Positions 53,219 to 63,523 are shown, counted from the stretch's first letter. The stretch: 64,000 bases of DNA from Salegentibacter salinarum (GCF_900168115.1 NZ_FUZC01000014.1:1-64000); one strand, 5' to 3'. Program-made: numbers and translations. The notes: generated by a model not told the origin, from the letters alone.

Positions 53219-53640
53219 AAAGGTGTTTCCATTGATGAGAAGTAAATCTAATGGACAAAACACTGTTATCGCGGAATACCAAATTACTGATTAGTACTAA
53301 ACTATAGATCTAACTGAATTTCTTAGTATTTTTTCGAGAAATAAGGTAAAAATCACTGTATTTTTCGAAATTTTACTAAAGTTGAGTTTAAGCGAATTTA
53401 TAAAAGAGCGATTGTCCTTCGAGAAATATACTTTTACCTGGAATGAATTAGTTGAAAGCACATCCGGTAAATCGGAATCCTTGATATGTAATGATCTCTA
53501 ATATGTCGTGGGAAATGGTGATATTGTTTTTTAAGGGCATAAGTTTTAAATGATTATTCCGCCCAGATATTCCTAGTAGGACGATCGCCTAGTGCTACTT
53601 TTAAAACACGCATCCTTTTTTCCTTAAATCTAAATTAGAA
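53219..53640. other. Intergenic region at the end of the accessory islet, no gene seen
   Basis: The 422 bp separate convergent genes. Frames are broken by stops in all directions. No clear terminator hairpin or repeat could be recognised. Confidence 0.45.
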
Positions 53641-55137
53641 TCACCTATTCCTCCAGAAAAATGGAGTTAACAGGATTAGAACCGTAAAGAGTTCTAACCT
53701 TCCTATGAGCATTAAAAATGCGCACCACCATTTACCAATAGGTGGAAGAATGTCAAAATTATTCACCGGCCCTAATGCGCCAAAGGCAGGGCCGATATTC
53801 CCAAGGGAAGAGGCTGCACCACCAATAGCTGTTTCAAAATCAAGCCCCAGGCCTCCCAGAACCACAGAGCCAATAATAAAAGAAAGCATATAAAGAATAA
53901 AAAAGCCAAGAATATTAAAGGTTACACCTTTTCCAATAGATTTTCCGTTAAATCGTACCGGAAGGATTGCGTTGGGGTGTAAAGCACGTTTAAATTCTAT
54001 CCCACCGTTTCTAATCATTATAATGTGACGCATCACTTTAACCCCACCCGAAGTTGACCCGGCAGAGCCCCCCAAAAAGAACATACCGAAGAAGAGAATA
54101 GTAAGAAAGGGGGTCCACATAGTATAATCGGCGGTAACAAAACCTGTGGTAGTTATAATCGCTAAAACCTGGAAAAGAGCGTGTCTAAACGCACTTTCAG
54201 CATCTCCCCAAACCATGGGGTGGTCTATTTGTGAAAGCGCAACATCGGCTTCAAAATAAATAAATGCAGAAGCTACTACTGTGAATATTGCTATAAAAAA
54301 GAAATACCATTTAAATTCATCGTCGTGCAGTACTTTTTGAACCCGACCTTTAAAACTGTAATAACTTAAAACGAAATTGGTCCCTGCTAAAAACATAAAA
54401 AGCATGATGATATACTGAATAATAGGCCTGTCGTTCCAATAAGCTACACTAATATTTTTTGTTGAAAAGCCGCCGGTAGAAAGTGTACTTAAAGAATGGT
54501 TTATTGCATCAAAAAAGCTCATTCCAGCTACTTTCAGCAAAATTGTTTCAGCAACGGTATAGCTCACGTAGATTAACCAAAGACGCTTGGCGGTATCGGT
54601 AATTCTGGGCTTTAACTTATCGGCACTTGGCCCAGGCGCTTCAGCAGCAAACAGCTGCATCCCTCCTATTCCCAGTAAAGGTAAAATTGCAATGGCTAAG
54701 ACTATAATTCCCATCCCGCCAATCCAATGGGTTAAACTTCGCCAGAAAAGGATTCCTTTAGGAATAGATTCAATATCATTTAAAACCGACGCCCCCGTGG
54801 TGGTATACCCAGACATGGTTTCAAAAAAAGCATCGGTAAATGCAGGGATAGATTCGCTTAAAACGTAAGGCAATGTTCCGCTTAAAGCCATAAAAATCCA
54901 GCCAAAGGTTACAATTATATAACCTTCCCGTTTTTTCACTTCCTTGCGGTGGCCCCTGGTAGTAAACATTAGTAACACTCCAAGAAAAAGGGTGGTAAAA
55001 GCAGCTGCAAGAATATGCACCGTGACCCCATCTTCATAAAACCAGCTCACTAACACCGCCAAAAGCATAAAACCACCGTTGCATAAAAGCAACAGCCCCA
55101 TAACGTGCAGAATAATCTGGTGATTAAGTCTTGGCAT
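53641..55137 (-). CDS. trkH: Trk/Ktr-type potassium transporter, membrane subunit TrkH
   Basis: K+-translocating subunit. The 498-residue protein has the fourfold pore-loop pattern with a filter Gly in each: TTTGASVL, LSTGGFST, TTTGFVTA and LGNIGPAF. About ten membrane helices are predicted. Its ATG shares one base with the stop of trkA (TAATG overlap), so both are made from one transcript. Confidence 0.96.
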   Translation of the reverse strand: MPRLNHQIILHVMGLLLLCNGGFMLLAVLVSWFYEDGVTVHILAAAFTTLFLGVLLMFTTRGHRKEVKKREGYIIVTFGWIFMALSGTLPYVLSESIPAFTDAFFETMSGYTTTGASVLNDIESIPKGILFWRSLTHWIGGMGIIVLAIAILPLLGIGGMQLFAAEAPGPSADKLKPRITDTAKRLWLIYVSYTVAETILLKVAGMSFFDAINHSLSTLSTGGFSTKNISVAYWNDRPIIQYIIMLFMFLAGTNFVLSYYSFKGRVQKVLHDDEFKWYFFFIAIFTVVASAFIYFEADVALSQIDHPMVWGDAESAFRHALFQVLAIITTTGFVTADYTMWTPFLTILFFGMFFLGGSAGSTSGGVKVMRHIIMIRNGGIEFKRALHPNAILPVRFNGKSIGKGVTFNILGFFILYMLSFIIGSVVLGGLGLDFETAIGGAASSLGNIGPAFGALGPVNNFDILPPIGKWWCAFLMLIGRLELFTVLILLTPFFWRNR

Positions 55138-56486
55138 TAGAGAAAGAGTTTTTCAACCTTTTTAATAGATCTTGGCAAGCAACACACCACAATACGATCT
55201 CCCCGGGTGATGGTAAAATCTCCCAGGGCAATAATTCCCTCGCCATCTCTTATGATTCCTCCAATAATTGCCGATCTTGGGAAATCAAGATTCTTAATTT
55301 TCTTATTGCAAACCTGTGAATTTGGTTTCACAATAAATTCAAGTAACTCGGCATTCATGTTATTGATCTTGGTCATTGCCACCACTTCCCCTTTTCTCAC
55401 ATATCTAAAAATATTATTTGCGGCAAGAAGTTTTTTATTGATCAAAGTATCAATCCCAATGGAATGACTTAGCTGGTAATAATCCATATTCTCTACCAAA
55501 GAGATTGTTTTTTTTACACTCTTGGATTTCGCAACCAGGCAGGACATAATGTTGGTTTCAGAATTACCCGTCACGGCAATAAATGCATCCATATCATGCA
55601 CATTTTCTTCTTCCAGTAATTCTACGTTTCTACCGTCGCCATGAATGATTAGCGCATTGGGGAGTTCATCGGCAAGATCGTAAGCTTTCTCTTTATCGCT
55701 CTCTACCAGTTTTACGTGAAAGTTATTTCTGCAAAGGTCCCTCGCTGTTTTTTTACCAATTTTACTTCCGCCCAAAATCATTACATTTTTTATGGCATGT
55801 TTGGTTTTACCGGTAAGTTTATAAAGGTTTTCCACGCCGCTTTTAAGCGTAATAAAATTTACCTGGTCTCCTTCTTTAAATTGAGTATCACCACGTGGAA
55901 TAAGAGTATATTGAGTACCATAACGCTGTATAGCGATTGGCACAAAATTGAGATCGGGGAAAATATTGGCTGCTTCTTTTACCGTTTTACCTACAAACAA
56001 AGCATTTCGGGACAGGCTGAGGCCTATCATTGTTAAAGCGCCGTTTTCAAATTCATAGCTATCGTTAAATGCCGACTGATTCAGCAATAAAGCAATTTCT
56101 CTTGCCGCTAGGGCTTCAGGAGAAATTAATTCGTCTATTCCAAAACTGGTAAAACCTATCTCCTCTTTATTTTCAAGAAATTCGGTATTAGAAATACGGG
56201 CAATGGTTCTTTTAGCTCCCAATTGTTTTGCCAGTACACAACAGGTAATATTAGTAGCTTCGCTGGAAGTCACGCTTATAAGCATATCTACATGCTTGAC
56301 CTGTGCATCTTTTAAAATTGAAATTGAGGTTGCATCTCCTTTTATTGTTCTAATATCTAGATGCGTATCAGCATAAGTAAGATTATCCCGGCTGGTATCA
56401 ATAAGTGTGATATCCTGGGACTCAAAAGAAAGCAATTTTGCCAAATGAAAGCCGACTTCACCTGCTCCGGCAATAATTATCTTCAT
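55137..56486 (-). CDS. trkA: Trk potassium uptake system, NAD-binding regulatory subunit TrkA
   Basis: Cytoplasmic gating ring subunit. The 449-residue protein has two RCK units, each with a Rossmann NAD-binding motif (AGAGEVGFHLAKLL near the start; LGGSKIGKKTARDL near 230) and a following RCK_C domain. MKIIIAGAGEV at 56486 is chosen as the start; the ten upstream codons to 56516 are unlike the family. It is translated just before trkH. Confidence 0.96.
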   Translation of the reverse strand: MKIIIAGAGEVGFHLAKLLSFESQDITLIDTSRDNLTYADTHLDIRTIKGDATSISILKDAQVKHVDMLISVTSSEATNITCCVLAKQLGAKRTIARISNTEFLENKEEIGFTSFGIDELISPEALAAREIALLLNQSAFNDSYEFENGALTMIGLSLSRNALFVGKTVKEAANIFPDLNFVPIAIQRYGTQYTLIPRGDTQFKEGDQVNFITLKSGVENLYKLTGKTKHAIKNVMILGGSKIGKKTARDLCRNNFHVKLVESDKEKAYDLADELPNALIIHGDGRNVELLEEENVHDMDAFIAVTGNSETNIMSCLVAKSKSVKKTISLVENMDYYQLSHSIGIDTLINKKLLAANNIFRYVRKGEVVAMTKINNMNAELLEFIVKPNSQVCNKKIKNLDFPRSAIIGGIIRDGEGIIALGDFTITRGDRIVVCCLPRSIKKVEKLFL

Positions 56487-56600
56487 ATAACAGCTTGAAA
56501 TTGAAAAGAAGAACAAAGGTACAGTATTTTAGACAAACCCAAAACCAAAGCATAGATCAACAAATTCTAAAAGTTTCAACCTCAATTATTTCATATCGTG

Positions 56601-56608
56601 TATCTTTG
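56601..56608 (+). promoter_or_regulatory. -7 box of the ubiE-porT operon
   Basis: TATCTTTG fits TAnnTTTG and lies 16 nt before the ubiE ATG. Confidence 0.6.
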
Positions 56609-56624
56609 ACCCAAAATTGTTATT

Positions 56625-57353
56625 ATGAGTAAAAAGGTTACTCCTTATCAGGACTCCGGTCTTAATAAGAAAAAACAGGTGGAACAGATGTTTGATAAAA
56701 TATCTGGTAATTACGACGGGCTAAATCGGGTAATCTCTATGGGAACCGATGTTAAATGGCGCAAAAAGGTAATTGCACTGGTTAAAGCCCAGCAGCCAAA
56801 ATCCGTTTTAGATATTGCCACGGGTACGGGAGACCTTGCCATACAAATGGCAGATATTAATGCTGAAAAAATAGTTGGTCTTGATCTTTCGGAAGGCATG
56901 CTGAAAGTAGGCCGAAAGAAAATTGCGGCAAAACAGTTAACCGATAAAATTGAAATGGTCCAGGGAGACTCTGAAGCATTACCTTTTGAAAATAACTCTT
57001 TTGATGCCATAACCGTCGCCTTTGGTGTTCGTAATTTTGAAAATTTAGAAAAAGGATTATCTGAAATTCAAAGGGTTCTAAAACCCGGCGGAATTTTTGT
57101 AGTTTTGGAGACTTCTGTCCCTACCAGATTTCCGTTCAAACAAGGTTATAAATTATACTCCGGCTATATGTTGCCCCTCATTGGGCGGGTATTTTCTAAA
57201 GACCGCGAAGCTTACTCCTACTTAAGTAAAAGTGCCGCTGCATTTCCTTATGGAGAAACTTTCAACAATATTTTAAAGAAAACGGGGTTTATAGATGTAG
57301 AAGACAAACCTCAAACATTTGGGGTTGCCACCATTTACACGGCTTCAAAATAA
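56625..57353 (+). CDS. ubiE: Demethylmenaquinone methyltransferase
   Basis: Last step of menaquinone synthesis, a C-methylation with SAM. The 242-residue protein shows [20 protein letters not shown] at the N-terminus, [15 protein letters not shown] (SAM motif) and [10 protein letters not shown]-like [12 protein letters not shown], plus [15 protein letters not shown], all diagnostic for UbiE/MenG. Menaquinone would be the acceptor of the NQR pump. porT follows 4 nt later. Confidence 0.96.
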   Translation: MSKKVTPYQDSGLNKKKQVEQMFDKISGNYDGLNRVISMGTDVKWRKKVIALVKAQQPKSVLDIATGTGDLAIQMADINAEKIVGLDLSEGMLKVGRKKIAAKQLTDKIEMVQGDSEALPFENNSFDAITVAFGVRNFENLEKGLSEIQRVLKPGGIFVVLETSVPTRFPFKQGYKLYSGYMLPLIGRVFSKDREAYSYLSKSAAAFPYGETFNNILKKTGFIDVEDKPQTFGVATIYTASK

Positions 57354-57357
57354 AACT

Positions 57358-58020
57358 ATGAAGAAATTTTTTGTTATTGTCTTACTTTTTTGCGTTCAGT
57401 TTGGTTATGCGCAAATTTTTGGAGGAGACAAAATTATAAACAACGAGAACTTTGATAAGCAACGTTGGTCCTGGGGCTACTACCTGGGATTTAATACCTA
57501 CGATTTTAAATTTAAATATAATGATGAAATAACTTCTAACGGGAACGATCTCATCATTGAAAAAACTATGGGCTTCAATGTTGGTCTGGTCGGTAATTTA
57601 CGACTTAACAATAATTTAGACCTTCGTCTTGAACCGGGAGTTACGTTTAATACCCGTAATTTCAGACCTCCCTACAGTCAGGATATCGAAGAAGTAAATT
57701 CTACTTATGTCCATATACCATTACTGTTAAAATTTTCAGCCGATAGGCATAATAACTTTAAGCCTTTTGTAGTTGGCGGTTTATCTACATCTATAAATCT
57801 CTCAAGTAACGAAAATAACCCAGATGTAGATACGCGTTTAAAAACCAACAACTATCATTATGAAGTGGGACTGGGAATAGATCTTTATCTCTATTATTTT
57901 AAATTTTCCCCTTCTATTAGAGGAGTTTTTACTATAAATAATGAAATGGTGGAAACTCAATATCAGGTTGTAGATGCCATGCGTTCACAAGCCGTGTTCC
58001 TTAATTTTACATTTCAATAG
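57358..58020 (+). CDS. porT: Type IX secretion protein PorT-like beta-barrel
   Basis: A 220-residue outer membrane protein with signal peptide MKKFFVIVLLFCVQFGYAQ. The barrel pattern (WSWGYYLGFNTYDFKFKY, LRLNNNLDLRLEPGVTFNTRNF, YHYEVGLGIDLYLYYFKFSPSIRG, ending FLNFTFQ) is that of PorT/SprT. The position directly behind ubiE is the one I remember for flavobacterial porT. The ATG at 57358 lies 4 nt after the ubiE stop and gives the signal peptide, so it is preferred over 57319. Confidence 0.83.
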   Translation: MKKFFVIVLLFCVQFGYAQIFGGDKIINNENFDKQRWSWGYYLGFNTYDFKFKYNDEITSNGNDLIIEKTMGFNVGLVGNLRLNNNLDLRLEPGVTFNTRNFRPPYSQDIEEVNSTYVHIPLLLKFSADRHNNFKPFVVGGLSTSINLSSNENNPDVDTRLKTNNYHYEVGLGIDLYLYYFKFSPSIRGVFTINNEMVETQYQVVDAMRSQAVFLNFTFQ

Positions 58021-58044
58021 AATAACAATACATTTCTAAAAGAA

Positions 58045-58779
58045 TTAGCGTGTAAAATCCTTACGCTTAAATTCACTTAAAAGAATTGCGGTGGCGGTTG
58101 CCACGTTTAGGCTTTCGGTTTCTTTAAGTTCCCCAAAACGCGGAATGCTTATCTTCTTTTGTATTAATTCTTCGATTTCAGCTGATATCCCATTGGCTTC
58201 ATTACCCATTACCAGGATGGCTTTTTCTTCGGTTTTACTTTTATAAATATTCTCCCCTTCCATAAAAGCACCATATACCGGTAGTTCAGAATTTTCAAGA
58301 AAAGTTTTTAAATCGCAGTACGAAATATTCACCCTGGCCAAAGATCCCATCGTGGCCTGCACCACTTTCGGGTTAAAACAATCTACCGAATCCTGAGAAC
58401 AAACCAGGTTTGTTATTCCGAACCAATCGCAAAGCCTAATAATGGTTCCTAAATTTCCGGGATCGCGAACACCATCTAAAGCAAGTGTGAGAATGTTTTC
58501 CCTACTAATTTTTTCTTCCGGAATTTCAAACAATGCCAAAGCAGTCTGCGGAGTTTTAAGAAAACTGATCTTCTTAAGTTCGCGCTCCTCAATTTTCTGA
58601 ATTTCATCAGGTTTAAGCCCAAAATCTGCATCTAAAGTAAAGAGCCGGTTTAGTTTAAAGTTCGAATTTATAAGCTCGTTAATTAGCTTAAAACCTTCGG
58701 CCACAAAAAGTCCGTGTTTATAACGGTATTTTTTTTGTGCAAGACTGGTTATTAACTTAATTTGGCTTTTACTAACCAT
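58045..58779 (-). CDS. TrmH/SpoU-family RNA methyltransferase
   Basis: A 244-residue SPOUT methyltransferase with an N-terminal substrate-binding domain (QKKYRYKHGLFVAEGFKLI) and the three SpoU motifs: LDGVRDPGNLGTIIRLCDW, ILVMGNEANGIS and SIPRFGELKETESLNVATA. It should 2'-O-methylate rRNA or tRNA; the target nucleotide is unknown. The ATG at 58779 is chosen over 58956, because the long form overlaps tamL and adds residues not seen in the family. Confidence 0.92.
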   Translation of the reverse strand: MVSKSQIKLITSLAQKKYRYKHGLFVAEGFKLINELINSNFKLNRLFTLDADFGLKPDEIQKIEERELKKISFLKTPQTALALFEIPEEKISRENILTLALDGVRDPGNLGTIIRLCDWFGITNLVCSQDSVDCFNPKVVQATMGSLARVNISYCDLKTFLENSELPVYGAFMEGENIYKSKTEEKAILVMGNEANGISAEIEELIQKKISIPRFGELKETESLNVATATAILLSEFKRKDFTR

Positions 58780-58789
58780 ACAAAAAATG

Positions 58790-58797
58790 TAATTTTG
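58790..58797 (+). promoter_or_regulatory. -7 box of tamL
   Basis: TAATTTTG fits TAnnTTTG and lies 13 nt before the tamL ATG, in the 31-nt gap to the divergent RNA methyltransferase gene. Confidence 0.6.
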
Positions 58798-58810
58798 ATC
58801 TCTTAAAAAT

Positions 58811-61390
58811 GTGTGTTTGAATCGGCATTTCGCAAAAATATCATTATTTTTTTTAAGCCTGCTTTTTTTAATTTCCTGTAATGCCGTTAAACGCGTAGAG
58901 GGTAATGATAAATTGCTCACTGAGAATGAAATTTTCGTTAACGACGAAAAGATCAAAGAGGCACGTATTTACAATCAACTTTACCAGGAACCCAACACCA
59001 GTTTCCTGGGGATACCGCTAAGACTTCATTTTTACAATCTCGCCAGGCCAGATATTGATTCTATTTTAAGTGAAAAATACCTGGAAAATGAAAGCAAGAA
59101 AAATACCCTGGTAGATATCCTTTCTTACAAGCAATTTGAGAAATTTCTGCATTCGCGAAAATCTTTTAATGAGTGGATAAAAAGAACCGGTGAAGAACCG
59201 GTTATTGTAAGCGAAGAAGAAACCCGGAAATCGGTTAATCGCCTTAACTCCTGGTACTGGAACAACGGCTGGTTTAATGTAGAAACCGATTACGAGATTA
59301 TTCCTTCAGAAAACAAAAAAAAACGCGCCCGTGTTGAATATGAAGTAAGCACCGGGGAAGCATATCATTTAGACTCTATCACCACAAATATTGCTTCAAG
59401 AGTTATAGATTCTTTATACGAACTTCATAAAAATGAATCTGTTATTCAGGAAGGCGTTCAATACAGAACCCTGGACATTAATGAAGAACGAGACCGCTTA
59501 ACTTCTCTTTTTAGAAATAACGGGATTTATAATTTTGACCAGGAATATATAAGCTTTGATGCTGATACTATTAATACCGGCGGAAAAGTTAATACTACTG
59601 TAATTATAAAAAACCGATTTGCTTCTGAAGAAGATACCACCTCACGGGTACCTTTTAAAATTCACGAAATTAGTAAGGTTAATATTTTTACCGATTATAA
59701 ATACGCCAATAGAAACCAGCCGTTAACCGATAGTGTTACTACCGACGAAGGCTATATGCTTTATAGTTTTGACGAACTGCGTTATAAACCCGAAGCCATA
59801 ACCGATGCTGTTTTTATCAGACCCGGAAACACTTATAGCGATCTTTCCCGTTCCAGAACTTATAATCGTTTAAACTCCTTACGGGTTTTTAAATATCCAA
59901 ACGTACAATTTACACCAGACCCCGCCGATTCTACCCGAACCGACTTGGTGGCTAATATTTTTCTAACTCCGCAGCCGAAATATTCGCTGGGCTTTGATTT
60001 TGATGTTTCCCAAAGTAATATTCAAAAATTCGGAATTGGTTTTGGAGGTTCCCTTTTAATCAGAAATGTTTTTCGGGGTGCCGAGAATTTTGAAATTTCC
60101 GGCCGCGGAAGTATAGGTTCTTCTACAGATGCTGCAATAAGCGGAAATGACGATCGCTTTTTTGATATTTCAGAAGTTGGAGCCGATCTCAAGCTTACTT
60201 TTCCGCGTATATTCCTGCCAATTAATACTGATAAATTTATTCCCAAATATATGCAGCCTTTTACTTCACTGAGTTTAGGGGTGAGCACACAAAATAATAT
60301 TGGTCTGGATAAAAGAAACCTTTCAGGGATTATGAATTATAGGTGGAACCCTTCCCGCCAGCTCTCTAATCGTGTAGATCTTTTGAATATTCAATATGTA
60401 AGAAATTTAAATATTGATAATTATTTTAATGTTTACCGAAATTCGTACAACGACCTTAACGAGATTATCCAGTCCGGAAGTATAGTTACAGACCCTGATT
60501 ATTTAAATGAAGAAGGCCTGCTAAGAATCCCAACAGGCGCCGAAAGTTTTATCCGGGATGTTTCTAATAACACCGGAGGCACAACAGGCCTAGATGAAGA
60601 TCAAATTCAGTTAGTAAATAATATTGGCGAAAGAAAAACTCGTTTAACAGAGAACAACCTCATTTTCGCATCTAATTACACCTACCTGTGGAATACTAAA
60701 AAGAATCTTTACGATCAGGAATTTACCCGCTTTCGCTTTAAAGTTGAAACAGCCGGGAATGTACTTTCTGCAGTTTCCTCTTTGGCCGGTTTTGAGAAGA
60801 ACGAGAACGGAAATTATGATGTTCTGGGTGTAAACTTCTCTCAATATATTAAAACCGAACTCGATTTTATAAAGCACTGGGATATGGGGCAGAGTAATAT
60901 CTTAGCTTTTCGGGCTTTTGGCGGAGTGGCCATTCCCTATGGCAACGCCAATAGTATCCCATTTGTTAGAAGTTTCTTTGGCGGCGGTCCTAACGATAAT
61001 AGGGCGTGGCGTGCTTATGACCTTGGCCCCGGCAGCAGCGGTGGCCGTAACGAATTTAACGAAGCTAATATGAAGTTAGCTTTCAATTTGGAATACCGCT
61101 ACAATCTTTTTGGAGCTTTAAATTCAGCGGTTTTTGTAGATGTTGGTAACATCTGGAACGTACTGGATATCGTTGAAGATGAAGATGCTACTTTTGAATC
61201 TTTTTCCGATCTTAAAAATATTGCCGTAGGCTCCGGTTTTGGACTTAGATACGATTTTAACTTCTTTGTACTACGGTTTGATATTGGCTTTAAAACCTAC
61301 GACCCTGCCCAGCCGGACGACAAACGCTGGTTTAGAAATTACAACTTTAACCACGCGGTATATAATGTAGGGATCAATTATCCTTTCTAA
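58811..61390 (+). CDS. tamL: Translocation and assembly module lipoprotein TamL (BamA/Omp85 family)
   Basis: An 859-residue Omp85-superfamily protein that carries a lipoprotein signal (lipobox LISC, Cys23) instead of the usual signal peptide, as Bacteroidota TamL does. POTRA-type repeats occupy about 35-400. A C-terminal barrel follows with RSFFGGGPNDNRAWRAYDLGPG and the end GSGFGLRYDFNFFVLRFDIGFK...VGINYPF. Together with a TamB-like partner it should help insert outer membrane proteins. No tamB gene is adjacent here. Confidence 0.92.
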   Translation: MCLNRHFAKISLFFLSLLFLISCNAVKRVEGNDKLLTENEIFVNDEKIKEARIYNQLYQEPNTSFLGIPLRLHFYNLARPDIDSILSEKYLENESKKNTLVDILSYKQFEKFLHSRKSFNEWIKRTGEEPVIVSEEETRKSVNRLNSWYWNNGWFNVETDYEIIPSENKKKRARVEYEVSTGEAYHLDSITTNIASRVIDSLYELHKNESVIQEGVQYRTLDINEERDRLTSLFRNNGIYNFDQEYISFDADTINTGGKVNTTVIIKNRFASEEDTTSRVPFKIHEISKVNIFTDYKYANRNQPLTDSVTTDEGYMLYSFDELRYKPEAITDAVFIRPGNTYSDLSRSRTYNRLNSLRVFKYPNVQFTPDPADSTRTDLVANIFLTPQPKYSLGFDFDVSQSNIQKFGIGFGGSLLIRNVFRGAENFEISGRGSIGSSTDAAISGNDDRFFDISEVGADLKLTFPRIFLPINTDKFIPKYMQPFTSLSLGVSTQNNIGLDKRNLSGIMNYRWNPSRQLSNRVDLLNIQYVRNLNIDNYFNVYRNSYNDLNEIIQSGSIVTDPDYLNEEGLLRIPTGAESFIRDVSNNTGGTTGLDEDQIQLVNNIGERKTRLTENNLIFASNYTYLWNTKKNLYDQEFTRFRFKVETAGNVLSAVSSLAGFEKNENGNYDVLGVNFSQYIKTELDFIKHWDMGQSNILAFRAFGGVAIPYGNANSIPFVRSFFGGGPNDNRAWRAYDLGPGSSGGRNEFNEANMKLAFNLEYRYNLFGALNSAVFVDVGNIWNVLDIVEDEDATFESFSDLKNIAVGSGFGLRYDFNFFVLRFDIGFKTYDPAQPDDKRWFRNYNFNHAVYNVGINYPF

Positions 61391-61405
61391 GCCAACATAT
61401 TTTCT

Positions 61406-61413
61406 TATTTTTG
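61406..61413 (+). promoter_or_regulatory. -7 box of fba
   Basis: TATTTTTG fits TAnnTTTG and lies 22 nt before the fba ATG. Confidence 0.5.
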
Positions 61414-61435
61414 CTTTTCTAATTCAACTAAAATT

Positions 61436-62503
61436 ATGAGTCACAACATTAAACCAGGCGTAGCCACAGGAAAAGAAGTACAGGAAATATTTAATTATGC
61501 CAAGGAAAAGGGATTTGCCCTTCCGGCAGTAAATATTATAGGCTCCAGTAGTGCAAATGCAGTAATGGAAACCGCCGCAGAACTAAATTCACCCGTAATT
61601 ATTCAATTCTCAAATGGAGGTGCACAGTTTAACGCTGGAAAGGGACTTTCTAACGATGGTGAAAAAGCCGCTGTTGCAGGTGCCGTTGCAGGTGCAAAAC
61701 ACATTCACGAACTTGCTGAAGCTTATGGTGCTGTAGTAATTCTACATACTGACCATTGTGCAAAAAAATTGCTTCCATGGATAGACGGTATGCTAGATGC
61801 CAGTGAAAAACATTATGAGCAATTTGGAAAACCACTTTACAGCTCGCATATGATAGATCTTTCTGAAGAACCTCTAGAAGAAAATATAGAGATCTGCAAG
61901 AAGTATCTTGAAAGAATGAGCAAAATGGGAATGACCCTTGAAATTGAACTTGGGGTTACAGGTGGTGAAGAAGACGGTGTAGATAATACTGATATTGATT
62001 CTTCCAAATTATACACGCAGCCAGAAGAGGTTGCTTATGCTTACGAAGAATTAAGCAAAGTAAGTGACCAATTCACAATCGCTGCCGCTTTTGGTAACGT
62101 ACACGGGGTTTACAAACCAGGTAACGTAAAACTTACCCCGGTAATTCTTAAAAACTCTCAGGAGCATATCACTAAGAAATACGGTGTAGAAGAAAATCAT
62201 ATAGACTTTGTATTCCACGGTGGTAGTGGTTCTACAGTTGAAGAAATTCGCGAAGGAATTGGTTATGGGGTAATTAAAATGAACATTGATACCGATCTTC
62301 AATACGCATATCTCGAAGGAATTCGTGACTATATGGGCAGTAAAAAAGATTATCTTGCAGCGCAAATTGGTAATCCAGAAGGAGATGATGTACCAAATAA
62401 AAAACATTACGATCCAAGAAAATGGCTACGTGAAGGAGAACTTACATTTAAAGCCCGACTTAAAAAGGCTTTTGAAGATCTAAACAACGTAAATACTTTA
62501 TAA
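61436..62503 (+). CDS. fbaA: Class II fructose-bisphosphate aldolase
   Basis: Zn2+-dependent aldolase of glycolysis and gluconeogenesis. The 355-residue protein has the zinc and substrate motifs VVILHTDHCAKKLLPW, EIELGVTGGEEDGVDN, AAFGNVHGVYKPGNV and DFVFHGGSGSTVEEI, and INIDTD-like KMNIDTDLQYA. Length and motifs fit class IIA. It is a single gene with terminator. Confidence 0.97.
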   Translation: MSHNIKPGVATGKEVQEIFNYAKEKGFALPAVNIIGSSSANAVMETAAELNSPVIIQFSNGGAQFNAGKGLSNDGEKAAVAGAVAGAKHIHELAEAYGAVVILHTDHCAKKLLPWIDGMLDASEKHYEQFGKPLYSSHMIDLSEEPLEENIEICKKYLERMSKMGMTLEIELGVTGGEEDGVDNTDIDSSKLYTQPEEVAYAYEELSKVSDQFTIAAAFGNVHGVYKPGNVKLTPVILKNSQEHITKKYGVEENHIDFVFHGGSGSTVEEIREGIGYGVIKMNIDTDLQYAYLEGIRDYMGSKKDYLAAQIGNPEGDDVPNKKHYDPRKWLREGELTFKARLKKAFEDLNNVNTL

Positions 62504-62515
62504 ATCTAATTTTAT

Positions 62516-62550
62516 AACAGCTGGAATTTTTTAGAATTCCGGCTGTTTTT
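62516..62550 (+). terminator. Intrinsic terminator of fba
   Basis: ACAGCTGGAATT pairs with AATTCCGGCTGT (one mismatch-like T-G pair) and is followed by TTTTT, about 14 nt behind the stop. Confidence 0.85.
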
Positions 62551-62615
62551 ATTTTAAGTAAAACTTTCGGTTTATTCCCTATATAGATAAACTGAAACCT
62601 GAAACCTGAAAATAA

Positions 62616-63473
62616 ATGGCTTGGTTTAAAAGAACACAAAAAGGAATTCAAACCCCAACCGAACACAAAAAAGATGTTCCCAAGGGACTTTGGTACAAAT
62701 CACCTACCGGAAAAATTGTAGATGCAGAGCAGCTGGAAAGCAATTTTTATGTGAGTCCCGAAGACGGCTACCACGTAAGAATTGGTAGTAAAGAATATTT
62801 TAAAATCCTTTTTGATGATAATGAATTCAAAGAATTGGATAAGGATATGACTTCCAAAGATCCTTTGGATTTTAAGGATACCAAAAAATACAGTGATCGT
62901 TTAAAAGCAGCCCAGGAAAAAACCGATCTTAAAGACGCAGTACGTACTGCGGTTGGAAAATCTAAAGGAAAAGAACTGGTAATTGCGTGTATGGATTTTA
63001 GATTTATTGGGGGTTCAATGGGATCTGTTGTTGGTGAAAAAATTGCCCGCGCAGCAGATTATGCTATAAAGAATCAACTTCCTTTAATGGTTATTTCTAA
63101 ATCCGGTGGTGCAAGAATGCAGGAAGCAGCTTTATCTTTAATGCAGTTGGCAAAAACTTCGGTGAGGTTAGCACAGCTTGCAGAAGCCCGTCTTCCCTAT
63201 ATCTCTCTGGCTACTGATCCCACCACGGGAGGGACCACAGCTTCTTTTGCAATGTTAGGTGATATTAATATTTCTGAACCCGGTGCCTTAATTGGTTTTG
63301 CCGGCCCAAGGGTAGTAAAAGATACCACCGGGAAAGACCTGCCAAAAGATTTTCAAACTTCAGAATTTCTTAAGGAAAAAGGCTTTTTAGATTTCATAAC
63401 ACAACGGTCTGAGCTTAAGAATAAAGTGAACCTTTATTTGGATCTTATTCAAAATCAACCGGTAAGAGCTTAA
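62616..63473 (+). CDS. accD: Acetyl-CoA carboxylase carboxyltransferase subunit beta
   Basis: With AccA it transfers CO2 from carboxybiotin to acetyl-CoA in fatty acid synthesis. The 285-residue protein has the normal N-terminal layout [11 protein letters not shown] and DVPKGLWYK, and the carboxyltransferase motifs [28 protein letters not shown] and [15 protein letters not shown]. In the zinc-ribbon region all four expected Cys are replaced (SPTGK for CPxCx, SPEDGYH for CPxCGYH). The fold is therefore probably kept without zinc; I believe other flavobacteria share this. Confidence 0.95.
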   Translation: MAWFKRTQKGIQTPTEHKKDVPKGLWYKSPTGKIVDAEQLESNFYVSPEDGYHVRIGSKEYFKILFDDNEFKELDKDMTSKDPLDFKDTKKYSDRLKAAQEKTDLKDAVRTAVGKSKGKELVIACMDFRFIGGSMGSVVGEKIARAADYAIKNQLPLMVISKSGGARMQEAALSLMQLAKTSVRLAQLAEARLPYISLATDPTTGGTTASFAMLGDINISEPGALIGFAGPRVVKDTTGKDLPKDFQTSEFLKEKGFLDFITQRSELKNKVNLYLDLIQNQPVRA

Positions 63474-63523
63474 AATAAAATAGAAAAAGATATTCTATAA
63501 ATAGGTAATTATTTAGAAAGTAG

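Noticed and set aside
58780-58956. N-terminal extension of the RNA methyltransferase
   Set aside because: It would overlap tamL and its promoter; MVSKSQIKLI at 58779 is a typical family start.
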